Source of the DNA: Candidatus Rokuibacteriota bacterium
Lineage (GTDB): Bacteria; Methylomirabilota; Methylomirabilia; Rokubacteriales; CSP1-6
Direction: 5' to 3'
NCBI GenBank assembly: GCA_016188005.1
Contig: JACPIQ010000062.1
Location: 1-41,118, forward strand
DNA length: 41,118 bases
The translations under genes and the position numbers were made by a program. Below are positions 7,484 to 16,005 of the stretch, in pieces (the stretch's first letter is position 1; every line of letters starts with the position of its first letter). Below the pieces are notes generated by a model that saw nothing but the letters and a program-made list of their open reading frames with translations, was not told the DNA's origin and made no database searches.

Positions 7484-9561
7484 CGGCGCCGCGCATCGGC
7501 ATCGACGTCGGCGGCACGTTCACCGACTTCGTCCTGCTCGACGAGGCGCGCGGCACCGTCCATCTCGGGAAGTGCCTCACGACGCCCGCGGATCCCAGCG
7601 AGGGCGTGCTGGCGGGTCTCGCGGAGTTGCTCGACTCGTCGGGACGCCCGCTGGACGCCGTCGCCGCGGTGATCCACGGGACGACGCTGGTGACGAACAC
7701 GATCATCGAGCGGAAGGGGGTGAACGTCGGACTCGTCACGACCGAGGGGTTCCGCGACAGCCTCGAGATCGGCCGTGAGTTCCGCTATGACATCTACGAC
7801 CTCACGATCGAGCGTCCCGAGCCGCTCGTCCCGCGCTTTCTCCGCCGAGGGCTGCCCGGCCGCATCTCGGCCACCGGCGAGGAGCTCCGGCCGCTCGCGC
7901 TCGACGGGCTGCCGGCCATCGTCGATCTCTTCCGCGCCGAGGGCGTCACGTCGGTCGCGGTGTCGCTGATCCACTCCTACGCGAACCCGGTCCACGAGCG
8001 CGCCGTCGCCGAGGCGCTGGGCCGGCTGTTCCCCGAGGCGGCCGTGACGCTCTCGGTGGATCTCGTGCCGGAGATCCGCGAGTACGAGCGCACGTCGACG
8101 GCGGTCGCGAACGCGTACGTGCTGCCGATCGTCGCGCGCTACCTCGGGCGGCTCGAGGCATCGCTCCGCCAGCGCGGGCTGGCCGGACCGTTCCACCTGA
8201 TGCAGTCGAACGGCTCGCTCGTCAGCGCCCCCGCCGCCGCCGCGATGCCGATCCGGCTCCTCGAGTCCGGACCGGCGGGCGGCGCGATGGCGGCGCGGTT
8301 CTACGGTCAGCTCTCGGGCCACCCGAACCTCATCGCGTTCGACATGGGCGGCACGACGGCCAAGATGTGCCTGATCGACGACGGCGAGGTGGCCGTCGTC
8401 CACGAGTTCGAGGCGGCTCGCGTGCACCGGTTCAAGAAGGGCTCGGGCTTCACCGTGAAGGCGCCGGTCATCGAGATGATCGAGATCGGCGCCGGCGGCG
8501 GCTCGATCGCGCGTGTCGACCGCATGGGGCTGCTCAAGGTCGGGCCCGAGAGCGCCGGCGCCGATCCGGGACCGGCGTGCTACGGGCGCGGGGGCACCGA
8601 TCCCACCGTGACCGACGCGGATCTCGTGCTCGGCCACCTGAACGCGGGCTTCTTCCTCGGCGGCCGCATGAAGCTCGACCGCGACCGCGGCGCGGCCGCC
8701 GTGGAGAAAGGCGTCGCGGCCGCGCTCGGCGGCGACGTCGCCCAGGCCGCTGCGGGCATCCAGGAGGTCGTGAACGCGAACATGGCGACCGCCACGCGTC
8801 TGCACGTCGCCGAACGCGGGCGCGACTTGCGGAAGTACGAGCTCATCGCGTTCGGCGGCGCCGGTCCCGTGCACGCCTACCGGCTCGCGCAGCTGCTGCG
8901 CCTGCGCCGCGTGATCTTCCCGCTCGGCGCCGGTACCACGTCGGCGCTCGGGTTCCTCGTCGCGCCGATGGCCGTCGATCAGGTGCGGAGCTACGTCGGC
9001 CGGCTCGACGCGCTCGACTGGGCGCACGTCGCCGCGCTCTACGACGAGATGGAAGCGCGCGGGCGAGAGGCCCTCCACGAGCTCGGCGTCGCGGCCGAGC
9101 ACGTCACGATCGATCGCAGCGCCGAGATGCGATACGTCGGCCAGGGCTTCGAGATCCCGATGCCGCTGCCGGGAGGGCCGCTCGGGCCCGAGCGCCTCGC
9201 GGAGATCCGCTCGGCGTTCCTCGACGCCTACCGGCGGTTCTTCGGCCGCGCGCTCGAGGAGAACCCGGTGGAGGCGATCACGTGGCGCGCGACCATCAGC
9301 GGCCCGCGCCCGTCGCTGAGGCCGGAGTTCGCCGACACGGCCGGCGCCGACCGGAGTCCCGTCAAGGGACGGCGCCCCATGTACTTCGCCGATCAGCGCG
9401 GCTTCCTCGACGCGACGGTCTACGACCGCTACGCGCTCGCGCCCGGCGCCGCGGTCCATGGTCCCGCCGCGCTCGAGGAGCGTGAGTCGACGGTCGTCAT
9501 CGGGCCCGGCGCCGTCGGCCGCATCGATCCGTACTGCAACCTGGTGGTGGAGCTGCCATGA
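7480..9561 (+). CDS. hyuA: Hydantoinase A / oxoprolinase-type ATPase subunit
   Basis: A 693-residue HyuA-family protein with the ASKHA-fold phosphate motif near its start (RIGIDVGGTFTDFVLLD), the HGTTLVTNTIIERKG segment, and a second phosphate-binding motif in LIAFDMGGTTAKM (about residue 290). It also has the family segments GAGGGSIARVD and DPGPACYGRGG. HyuA activates the substrate carbonyl with ATP while HyuB completes hydrolysis or carboxylation. ATGA overlaps join it to hyuB upstream and to the AtuA-family gene downstream. In this operon the pair is the likely first catalytic step after uptake. If the substrate were 5-oxoproline the product would be glutamate, but the altered mutase downstream argues for something different. 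Confidence 0.95.
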   Translation: MTAPRIGIDVGGTFTDFVLLDEARGTVHLGKCLTTPADPSEGVLAGLAELLDSSGRPLDAVAAVIHGTTLVTNTIIERKGVNVGLVTTEGFRDSLEIGREFRYDIYDLTIERPEPLVPRFLRRGLPGRISATGEELRPLALDGLPAIVDLFRAEGVTSVAVSLIHSYANPVHERAVAEALGRLFPEAAVTLSVDLVPEIREYERTSTAVANAYVLPIVARYLGRLEASLRQRGLAGPFHLMQSNGSLVSAPAAAAMPIRLLESGPAGGAMAARFYGQLSGHPNLIAFDMGGTTAKMCLIDDGEVAVVHEFEAARVHRFKKGSGFTVKAPVIEMIEIGAGGGSIARVDRMGLLKVGPESAGADPGPACYGRGGTDPTVTDADLVLGHLNAGFFLGGRMKLDRDRGAAAVEKGVAAALGGDVAQAAAGIQEVVNANMATATRLHVAERGRDLRKYELIAFGGAGPVHAYRLAQLLRLRRVIFPLGAGTTSALGFLVAPMAVDQVRSYVGRLDALDWAHVAALYDEMEARGREALHELGVAAEHVTIDRSAEMRYVGQGFEIPMPLPGGPLGPERLAEIRSAFLDAYRRFFGRALEENPVEAITWRATISGPRPSLRPEFADTAGADRSPVKGRRPMYFADQRGFLDATVYDRYALAPGAAVHGPAALEERESTVVIGPGAVGRIDPYCNLVVELP

Positions 9562-11036
9562 GCGTCGAGCCGGCCGCGAGGGAGATGCGCTGCTTCGGCG
9601 CGTCGGGCCAGCTCGGGTACGGCATCCCCCGCGCCGCGTATCTGCGCGGGCTCGAGCAGGGCCCGGCGTACGTCGGCTGCGACATGGGCTCGACGGATCC
9701 CGGGCCCTACTTCCTAGGCGCGGGCGAGCCGGCCACCGGGTACGCGTCGCGCCGCGCCGATCTCGAGCTCGTGCTGACGACGGCGCGCGAGCGTCGGCTC
9801 CCCCTCCTGATCGGCTCCGCGGGGACGGCCGGCGGCGAGCCGCATCTTGCGGACACGGTCGACATCGTGCGGACGATTGCCGCCGAGCATGGTCTCCGGT
9901 TCCGCATGGCGGTGATCCACTCGGAGATCGACCGCGACTTCGTCCTCGACCGGCTGCGCAAGGGACGCATCGGACCGTGCGGCCGCGTGCCCGCGCTCAC
10001 GGAGCAGGACGTCGAGCAGAGCGTTCGCATCGTCGGGCAGATGGGCGTCGAGCCGTTCATCAAGGCCCTCGACGCGGGCGCGGACGTCATCGTCGCCGGC
10101 CGGTCGTGCGACACGAGCATCTTCGCGGCGATGCCGATCCGAAGCGGATTCGATCCGGGTCTCGCCATGCACCAGGCGAAGCTGATCGAGTGCGCGTCGG
10201 CCTGCGCCGACCCCGGCGGTCGCGACGCCGCGATCGCGTATCTGCGCGACGACCACTTCCTGATCGAGTCGCAGAACCCGGCGCGCCGCTGCACGCCGGT
10301 GTCGGTGGCCGCGCACAGCCTCTACGAGCAGCCGGACCCCTACCGCGTGTACGAGCCGGGCGGCATGCTGGACCTCCGCGAGTGCCGGTATGAAACCGTC
10401 GACGAGCGGATCACCCGGGTCAGCGGCAGCCGCTGGGTGCCCGCGCCGGAGTACACGATCAAGCTCGAAGGCGTGGCACACGTCGGGTACCGGGCGTTCG
10501 CGATGGGAGGCACGTGCGATCCGATCTTCATCGAGCACCTGGACGAGACCGCAGCCGCGGTGCGGGGGATCGTCGCCGGCGTGTTCCCGAAGCTCGCGGA
10601 GGGGCGCGAGTACCGGCTGCGGTTCCGGACCTACGGCCGGAACGGCGTGATGGGGGAGATCGACCCCGAGCCCGCCGGGCGCCCGCACGAGGCGTTCGTG
10701 ATCATGGACGTGGTGGCCGAGTCGGCGGACCTCGCGCACTCGGTCTGCGGCGTCGCGAAGCAGTACTTCCTGCACTACTTCTACGACGGCATCGTCGCCA
10801 CCGCGGGCAACATCGCGATCCCGTTCGGGCCGGACGTGATCCCGGGCGGCGCCGTGTACCGGTTCAACGTCTATCACCTCGTCACCGTGGACGACCCGTG
10901 CGAGCTCTTCCCGATGGAACTGGTCGACGTCACCGGGGGCCCCGAAATGGCCCCCCATCCCCCCCAACGCTCGGCGGCGCCCCGGGGAACCCGCGGCGCC
11001 CCTCGGGGACCCGAGAGGAGACGGTCGCATGCGTAA
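9558..11036 (+). CDS. AtuA-family (DUF1446) protein with an odd C-terminal tail
   Basis: A 492-residue protein of the AtuA/DUF1446 family. Supporting segments are CFGASGQLGYG, YVGCDMGSTDPGPYFLG, IGSAGTAGGEPHL, the DVIVAGRSCDTSIFAA strand-loop and EGVAHVGYRAFAMGG. AtuA is required for acyclic terpene degradation in Pseudomonas, yet relatives are widespread beside other catabolic genes and their reaction is unknown. The ATG overlaps the hyuA stop. After ELVDVTGG (about residue 463) the protein loses family character and ends in a Pro/Arg/Ala-rich tail encoded by C- and G-runs; the natural end may have lain there. The stop overlaps the TAXI gene by 8 bases. A DUF4387 gene follows the mutase genes, as commonly seen with this family. 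Confidence 0.88.
   Translation: MSVEPAAREMRCFGASGQLGYGIPRAAYLRGLEQGPAYVGCDMGSTDPGPYFLGAGEPATGYASRRADLELVLTTARERRLPLLIGSAGTAGGEPHLADTVDIVRTIAAEHGLRFRMAVIHSEIDRDFVLDRLRKGRIGPCGRVPALTEQDVEQSVRIVGQMGVEPFIKALDAGADVIVAGRSCDTSIFAAMPIRSGFDPGLAMHQAKLIECASACADPGGRDAAIAYLRDDHFLIESQNPARRCTPVSVAAHSLYEQPDPYRVYEPGGMLDLRECRYETVDERITRVSGSRWVPAPEYTIKLEGVAHVGYRAFAMGGTCDPIFIEHLDETAAAVRGIVAGVFPKLAEGREYRLRFRTYGRNGVMGEIDPEPAGRPHEAFVIMDVVAESADLAHSVCGVAKQYFLHYFYDGIVATAGNIAIPFGPDVIPGGAVYRFNVYHLVTVDDPCELFPMELVDVTGGPEMAPHPPQRSAAPRGTRGAPRGPERRRSHA
10935..11020 (+). promoter_or_regulatory. Intercistronic hairpins and ribosome site before the TAXI gene
   Basis: Two GC-rich hairpins lie in the tail of the AtuA gene: GGGGGCC (10935-10941) with GGCCCCC (10949-10955), and CTCGGG (11002-11007) with CCCGAG (11010-11015). 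The second ends where the ribosome site AGAGGAG (11014-11020) begins, 8 bases before the TAXI ATG. Such structures can stabilise the downstream mRNA or tune initiation for an abundant binding protein; function here is inferred. Confidence 0.4.
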
Positions 11037-12039
11037 GCGTGTGGTGCGCGGTGCCGGCGGCATCCTGGTTGCCCTGCTCGTCGTGCTGGCCGTGGTGACG
11101 CCGCTCGTGGCGCAGGAGCGGCGCACGCCGCCGCCCGGCGAGCCGAAGGTGAAGGCCCAGCGCTGGCAGATGGGGACGGCGCCGGTGGGCGGCACGTTCT
11201 ACACGCTCGGCGCGGCGATCTCGAAGCTCGCCAACGCGAAGGTGTCCGGTCTGCAGATCGTGGCGCAGGTGAGCCCCGGGTCGAGCGCGGAGAACTTCGA
11301 GCTCCTGATGGCGCGGCAGATCGAGCTCGGAATGTCGGACAACTTCCTCGCGATGACGAAGACGGGCAAACCGTGGAAGAACGTGCGACTGGCGTTCAGC
11401 CAGCACGCGAACACGGTCCACTTCGTGGTGCGCAAGGAGTCAGCGATCACGTCGCCGGCCGACTATCGCGGCAAGCGGGTCGCGGTCGGTAACCCGAACT
11501 CCGGCATGAACAACACCAACGAGAAGATCCTGGAGGCGGGCTGGGGCATCGCGTTCAAGGACATGGCGACGCGGCAGATCCACGTCGCCCCCGGCCTCCA
11601 GGGCATCAAGGACGGTCAGCTCGATGCCGTCAACATCCCGACCGGCGTCCCGGTCGCGAGCATCCTCGAGCTCGCCCGCACGACGCCGCTCCGGTTCCTG
11701 TCGTTGACGCCGGACGACATCCGGCGGATCCGGCAGAAATACCCCGAGTACAACAGCCTCACGATCCCGAAGGGCGCGTATCCTGGGCAGGATGCGGACG
11801 TCCACACCATCGGGACCGTCTCCTTCATGCTGACGCACGATCAGGTCGACGCCGACGCGATCTACTGGCTGACGCGGACCGTGTTCGAGAACCTGGCCGA
11901 GCTCAAGCAGGCGCACCCCGCGGCGAAGGAGTTCTCGGCCGAGAACGTGATCCGCTTCTCGGAGCCGTACGTCCAGGCGGGGATCGCCTTCCACCCGGGC
12001 GCGGCCCGATACTTCAAGGAGGTCGGACTCCTCAAGTAG
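11029..12039 (+). CDS. TAXI-family TRAP transporter solute-binding protein
   Basis: A 336-residue periplasmic binding protein. It has a basic start, a hydrophobic signal helix (GGILVALLVVLAVVTPLVAQ) and then the TAXI hallmark QMGTAPVGGTFYTLGAAISKL. Further family segments are SAENFELLMARQIELGMSDN and YRGKRVAVGNPNSGMN. AGAGGAG 8 bases before the ATG is a good ribosome site. The fused TRAP permease follows after 13 bases, so this is a TAXI-TRAP secondary importer driven by an ion gradient. It is a second, mechanistically distinct uptake system in the same operon as the NMT1-type ABC importer. TAXI ligands are mostly uncharacterised; glutamate/glutamine and other carboxylates have been reported. 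Confidence 0.95.
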   Translation: MRKRVVRGAGGILVALLVVLAVVTPLVAQERRTPPPGEPKVKAQRWQMGTAPVGGTFYTLGAAISKLANAKVSGLQIVAQVSPGSSAENFELLMARQIELGMSDNFLAMTKTGKPWKNVRLAFSQHANTVHFVVRKESAITSPADYRGKRVAVGNPNSGMNNTNEKILEAGWGIAFKDMATRQIHVAPGLQGIKDGQLDAVNIPTGVPVASILELARTTPLRFLSLTPDDIRRIRQKYPEYNSLTIPKGAYPGQDADVHTIGTVSFMLTHDQVDADAIYWLTRTVFENLAELKQAHPAAKEFSAENVIRFSEPYVQAGIAFHPGAARYFKEVGLLK

Positions 12040-12052
12040 GAGCCCGGACTGC

Positions 12053-13924
12053 ATGATCGACGCCCTCGAGCGAGGCGGTGGCCGGCTCCTCTCCGTGGTC
12101 GCGGTGGCCATGTCGCTCTTCCACCTCGCCACGGTCGACTACCGGTTCGTGGGCTTCGAGACCAAGTACATCCTGCACGTCGCCTTCGCGATCGTGCTGA
12201 TCGGCTGGAGCCGGGGCTTCGTTCTCAGGCCGGGCCCGGACCGCGTCCGGATCGACGCGCTGCTCGCCGGCGTGGTCGTGCTCGTCGCCACCGCCTACGC
12301 GCTGCGCTTCTTCTACGAGGCGGCAGAGAACCCGGTGAGGCGCCCCCCGCACGAGCTGCTGCTCAGCGTCCTCCTCATCCTGCTGCTCCTGGCGCTTTGC
12401 CAGCGCCTCGACGGGTGGGCGCTCGTGATCGTGATCGCGACGTTCTTCCTCTACGCGCTGTTCTCCGACTACGTGCCGGGCCCGTTCGGCCAGCGCGCGC
12501 TGCCGTGGCAACGGCTCGCGAGCCGGCTCTACCTGACCCAGGAAGGCATCTACGGTTCCATCACGGCGGTCTCCGCCACGTTCGTGTTCATCTTCATCCT
12601 CTTCGGTGCGTTCCTCGAGCAGTCCGGCGGCGGCGAGTACTACTCTCGCGTGGCGCAGGCGATCTTCGGCACCGCACGCGGCGGGGCGGCCAAGGTCGCG
12701 GTCGCCGCCAGCGCGTGCTTCGCGATGCTCTCCGGCAGCGCGCTCGCGAATGCCGCCTCCACCGGCCAGATCACGATTCCGATGATGCGGCGCGCCGGGT
12801 ACCGGCGGGAGTTCGCGGGCGCGGTCGAGGCAGTGGCCAGCATCGGCGGCGAGGTCACCCCGCCCGTGATGGCCGGCTCCGTGTTCGTGATGATCGCGCT
12901 CCTCGGCATCACGTACGGCACGGTGGCGAGGGCGGCGGCGCTGATCTCGGTGCTGTTCTACGTCAGCGTGTTCCTCTCCGTTCACGCGGAGGCGTGCAAG
13001 CAGGGGCTCCGCGGCATGCCGCGCGAGGAGGTGCCCCCGCTCTGGCCGACGCTCAAGGAAGGGTGGTACTACTTCCTGCCCCTCGTGCTCGTGCTCGGGC
13101 TCCTCATCGGATGGGACTATCCGGCGGAGCGCGCCGGACTGCTCGGCGTGCTGTCGATCCCCGTGGTGCTCCTCCCGACGAGGCACCGCATGACGTTCCG
13201 GCGGATGATCGCGGCGCTGCGCGGCGGCGCCATGCTCGGCGCCTCGATCGGCGTGCTGATCATCGCCGCCCAGATGATCGCATCACTGATCAACTTCACG
13301 GGACTGGGCCTCACGTTCTCCGAGCGCCTCATCGGCCTCGCCGGCGAGGAGCTCGTGCCACTGGTGATCCTGTGCTTCCTGGCGACCCAGATCCTCGGGC
13401 TGCCGCTGCCCGCGGTGACGACCTACATCATCCTGGCTGCGATGGTCGCGCCCGCGATGGTGAAAGCGGGCGCCAACCCGCTCGCCGCGCACATGTTCAT
13501 CCTCTACGGCGCGATGACGGCGGTGATCACGCCGCCGGTCGCGCCCGCCGCGATGCTGACCGCCGGCATCGCGGAGGCGAACTACCTCAAGACCTCGTGG
13601 GAAGCGATGCGACTCGCCGTGTCGAAATTCATCTTGCCGTTCATGTTCGTGTTCAATCCGGCCTTGCTGCTCGACGGCGATCTGCGCGACATCGTCTGGG
13701 CCACGTTCCGGGCCGCCATCGTCGTCGTCGCCTCCGTGGTCGCGGTGCAGGGCTGGGGGCTCCGGGCGGCGACGTGGCTCGAGCGCGTGCTGTTCGGCGT
13801 CGGCTGCGTCTTGCTGATCTCGCCGGCGGTGCTCGTCGACATGGCGGGCCTCGGCGTGATCGGCCTGGCGACGGCGCTGCACGCGATGCGGTCGGAGCCC
13901 GTGTCTGCCCGGGTCACGGGGTGA
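12053..13924 (+). CDS. TRAP transporter fused permease (DctQ+DctM)
   Basis: A 623-residue integral membrane protein combining the small and large TRAP subunits, as is usual for TAXI systems. An N-terminal set of about four helices precedes the DctM-like domain, recognised by FGAFLEQSGGGEYYSRVAQAI, SGSALANAASTGQITIPMM and VASIGGEVTPPVMAGSVF. These are the substrate/Na+ hairpin motifs of the large subunit. A second, symmetry-related loop has AVITPPVAPAAMLTAGIA. It couples an ion gradient to import of the solute delivered by the TAXI protein. TAGGAG upstream of the ATG serves as ribosome site. Confidence 0.95.
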   Translation: MIDALERGGGRLLSVVAVAMSLFHLATVDYRFVGFETKYILHVAFAIVLIGWSRGFVLRPGPDRVRIDALLAGVVVLVATAYALRFFYEAAENPVRRPPHELLLSVLLILLLLALCQRLDGWALVIVIATFFLYALFSDYVPGPFGQRALPWQRLASRLYLTQEGIYGSITAVSATFVFIFILFGAFLEQSGGGEYYSRVAQAIFGTARGGAAKVAVAASACFAMLSGSALANAASTGQITIPMMRRAGYRREFAGAVEAVASIGGEVTPPVMAGSVFVMIALLGITYGTVARAAALISVLFYVSVFLSVHAEACKQGLRGMPREEVPPLWPTLKEGWYYFLPLVLVLGLLIGWDYPAERAGLLGVLSIPVVLLPTRHRMTFRRMIAALRGGAMLGASIGVLIIAAQMIASLINFTGLGLTFSERLIGLAGEELVPLVILCFLATQILGLPLPAVTTYIILAAMVAPAMVKAGANPLAAHMFILYGAMTAVITPPVAPAAMLTAGIAEANYLKTSWEAMRLAVSKFILPFMFVFNPALLLDGDLRDIVWATFRAAIVVVASVVAVQGWGLRAATWLERVLFGVGCVLLISPAVLVDMAGLGVIGLATALHAMRSEPVSARVTG

Positions 13925-13981
13925 GCCCTGGGGGCACGGTCGAACGGGCCCACGGTGATCGAGACGGTCAGCGAGGGAATC

Positions 13982-14440
13982 ATGGGTGATGAGCTGCGAC
14001 GGGGTGTTCCGACGGTGATCACGGGCGTGGTGGGCGACGACATCCACGTCATCGGCATCCGCGTCCTCGAGCACGCGCTCCGCAACGCCGGCTTCACGGT
14101 CGTCTCGCTTGGCGCGCAGGTCGCGCCCGAGGAGTTCATCCAGGCGGCGGTCGAGACGGCGGCAGGCGCGATCCTGGTGTCGTCGCTCTCGGGTCACGCC
14201 GAGCTGTTCCTCCGCGACTTCCGCGCGAAGTGCGACGAGGCCGGCCTCGACGGGATCAAGCTCTACGTCGGCGGTTTCCTCGGCGTCGGGCGACAGAAGT
14301 GGGACGAGGTCGAGGCGAAGTACCGCGGCTTCGGCTTCGACCGTGTGTACGCGCCGGGGACGCCGCCCGAGCGGGCGATTGCGGATCTCCGGGCGGAGCC
14401 CGGCGCGCCGGCGGTCGCGGGCCCGGGGGGCCCCCGGTGA
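13982..14440 (+). CDS. glmS: Glutamate-mutase-like cobalamin-binding small subunit
   Basis: A 152-residue B12-binding subunit. It has the cobalamin motif D-x-H-x-x-G in GVVGDDIHVIG near the start, then SSL (VSSLSGHAE) and VGG (KLYVGGFLGVG). The stretch KCDEAGLDGIKLYVGG and the ending GFDRVYAPGTPPERAIADL match clostridial GlmS closely. The histidine of DxHxxG replaces the lower ligand of cobalt. I prefer ATG 13982, preceded by GAGGGA, to the in-frame GTG at 13955, because family members begin just before the first strand. About 15 extra Pro/Ala/Gly residues follow the normal C-terminus. It pairs with the large subunit encoded 58 bases downstream. Confidence 0.93.
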   Translation: MGDELRRGVPTVITGVVGDDIHVIGIRVLEHALRNAGFTVVSLGAQVAPEEFIQAAVETAAGAILVSSLSGHAELFLRDFRAKCDEAGLDGIKLYVGGFLGVGRQKWDEVEAKYRGFGFDRVYAPGTPPERAIADLRAEPGAPAVAGPGGPR

Positions 14441-14498
14441 GCTCGCAGGGCGAAGCGGGCCGACGCCGCGCGAGGCCCTCGGCCTGGAGGAGACTCCA

Positions 14499-15998
14499 GT
14501 GAGCCCGCGTGCGGTCGGGGGGCCGCCGAGCAACGTGCGGAACGCCCGGTGGACCGACGAGGAGTTCCAGGCCGTGCGCGCCCAGGTGCTGGCGATGTGG
14601 CCCACGGGCCGCGAGGTCGATCTCGACGAGGCCGTGGGCTTTCATCGCTCGCTCAAACCCGGCCAGAACCACGCCCGACGGCTGGCCGAGGCGCGGCGCA
14701 CGGGCCGGACGCTGATCCAGCCGCTCGCCGGCGTCGCCACGGTCGGCGGCCAGATCGCGCTCACGCGGTGCCTTCAGGACGAGGGTGGCGCCGACGTCGT
14801 GCCGACGCAGGTCGACAGCCTCACGCGGACGCTGCGGTTCGCCGAGGCGGAGACGAAGATCACGGAGAGCGAGCACGCGGGCCGGTCGCTCTTGAACGGA
14901 TTCCCGATCGTCAACCACGGGGTCGCGAAGGCGCGGCGCGTGGTGGAGCAGCTCCGCGTGCCGGTCGAGCTCAGGGCCGGGGCGCCCGACCTGCGCCTCG
15001 TGGCCGAGATGGCCTTCGCCTCCGGCCACTCCGGCTTCACGGTCGGCCCCATCTACTACACCTTCCACTACTCGAGCGGTGTCGAGCTCGCCGACTCGAT
15101 CCGCTACTGGCAGTACCTCTTCCGGCTCGCCGGCATCTACCAGGAGCGCGGCGTGCCGATCTCGCTCAACGTGCACGGCGCCCACAACTCGGCGCACTTC
15201 CCGCACAGCCTGCTGAACGCGGCGGTCGTGCTCGAGACGCTGCTCGCCGCCGAGCAAGGCGTGCGCAACGTCCACATCGACACGCGCTGCATGGGGAACC
15301 TGGTGCAGGACGTCGCGGCGGCGCGGATCGCGGCCGGCGTGGTGACGGACTACTGCCGCCGGTCGGGCTATCCCGACGTGAGCGTGTACACCGTCAACAA
15401 GACGTGGTCCGGTGCGTTTCCGCAGGACGAGCCGAAGGCCTACGCGCTGCTCGCGTTCAACTCGACGATCGGCGCGCTCGCCGGCGCCGACGAGCTGATC
15501 ATCAAGTCCGTCGAGGAGGCGGTCGGGGTGCCGGCGAAGGAGAAGAACGCGGCGTCGATTCGCTCCGTGCGCCACACGGTCGACATGGTGAAGGCGCAGC
15601 GCGTGCCGCTCGACGAGCGGGCGCTCGCGCGCGAGGCGGAGATGGTCGAGGCCGAGACGCGCGCCGTGGTCGACCGGGTGCTCGAGGTCGGCGGCGGCGA
15701 CCCGGCCGTCGGCATCGTCCGCGCGGTCAAGGCCGGGTACCTCGACGTGCCGTTCGCGGCCAGCCGTCACTGTGCGGGCAAGGTGCTGGTCGTCCGCGAT
15801 GCCGACGGCGCCGTTCGCTTCCTCGACCCCGGCGACCTGCCGATCCCGAAGGACGTGCTCGCGTACCACCGCGAGAAGATCGCCGAGCGCGAGGCCGTGC
15901 TCGGGCGTCCCGTCGGGTACCAGGAGGTCGTGGAGGACGTGCTCTTCCTCAGCACCGGCGTGCTCGCGGGCAGCGCGGCGCGGGCGGCCAGGACGTAG
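14499..15998 (+). CDS. glmE: Glutamate-mutase-like large subunit with altered substrate pocket
   Basis: A 499-residue TIM-barrel subunit of a coenzyme-B12 carbon-skeleton mutase. It aligns without gaps to Clostridium cochlearium GlmE as I recall it, with a constant offset of 10 from WTDEEF through to LLAAEQGV. R110 and R159 (R100, R149 in GlmE), Y187 and Y191 (Y177, Y181), and the K-x3-E pair in IIKSVEEA (K326, E330) are kept. The third claw arginine R66 is L76, and E171, which contacts the substrate amino group, is T181. A barrel loop has become VHGAHNSAHFPHS (225-237). These changes fit a substrate other than glutamate. GTG 14499 follows GGAGGAG with good spacing. Subunit identity is secure; substrate is unknown. 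Confidence 0.93.
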   Translation: MSPRAVGGPPSNVRNARWTDEEFQAVRAQVLAMWPTGREVDLDEAVGFHRSLKPGQNHARRLAEARRTGRTLIQPLAGVATVGGQIALTRCLQDEGGADVVPTQVDSLTRTLRFAEAETKITESEHAGRSLLNGFPIVNHGVAKARRVVEQLRVPVELRAGAPDLRLVAEMAFASGHSGFTVGPIYYTFHYSSGVELADSIRYWQYLFRLAGIYQERGVPISLNVHGAHNSAHFPHSLLNAAVVLETLLAAEQGVRNVHIDTRCMGNLVQDVAAARIAAGVVTDYCRRSGYPDVSVYTVNKTWSGAFPQDEPKAYALLAFNSTIGALAGADELIIKSVEEAVGVPAKEKNAASIRSVRHTVDMVKAQRVPLDERALAREAEMVEAETRAVVDRVLEVGGGDPAVGIVRAVKAGYLDVPFAASRHCAGKVLVVRDADGAVRFLDPGDLPIPKDVLAYHREKIAEREAVLGRPVGYQEVVEDVLFLSTGVLAGSAARAART

Positions 15999-16005
15999 GG
16001 CCGGG

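Noticed and set aside
7456-9459. Long reverse-strand open frame opposite hyuA
   Set aside because: It is a shadow of hyuA with biased, low-complexity composition and no recognisable domain.
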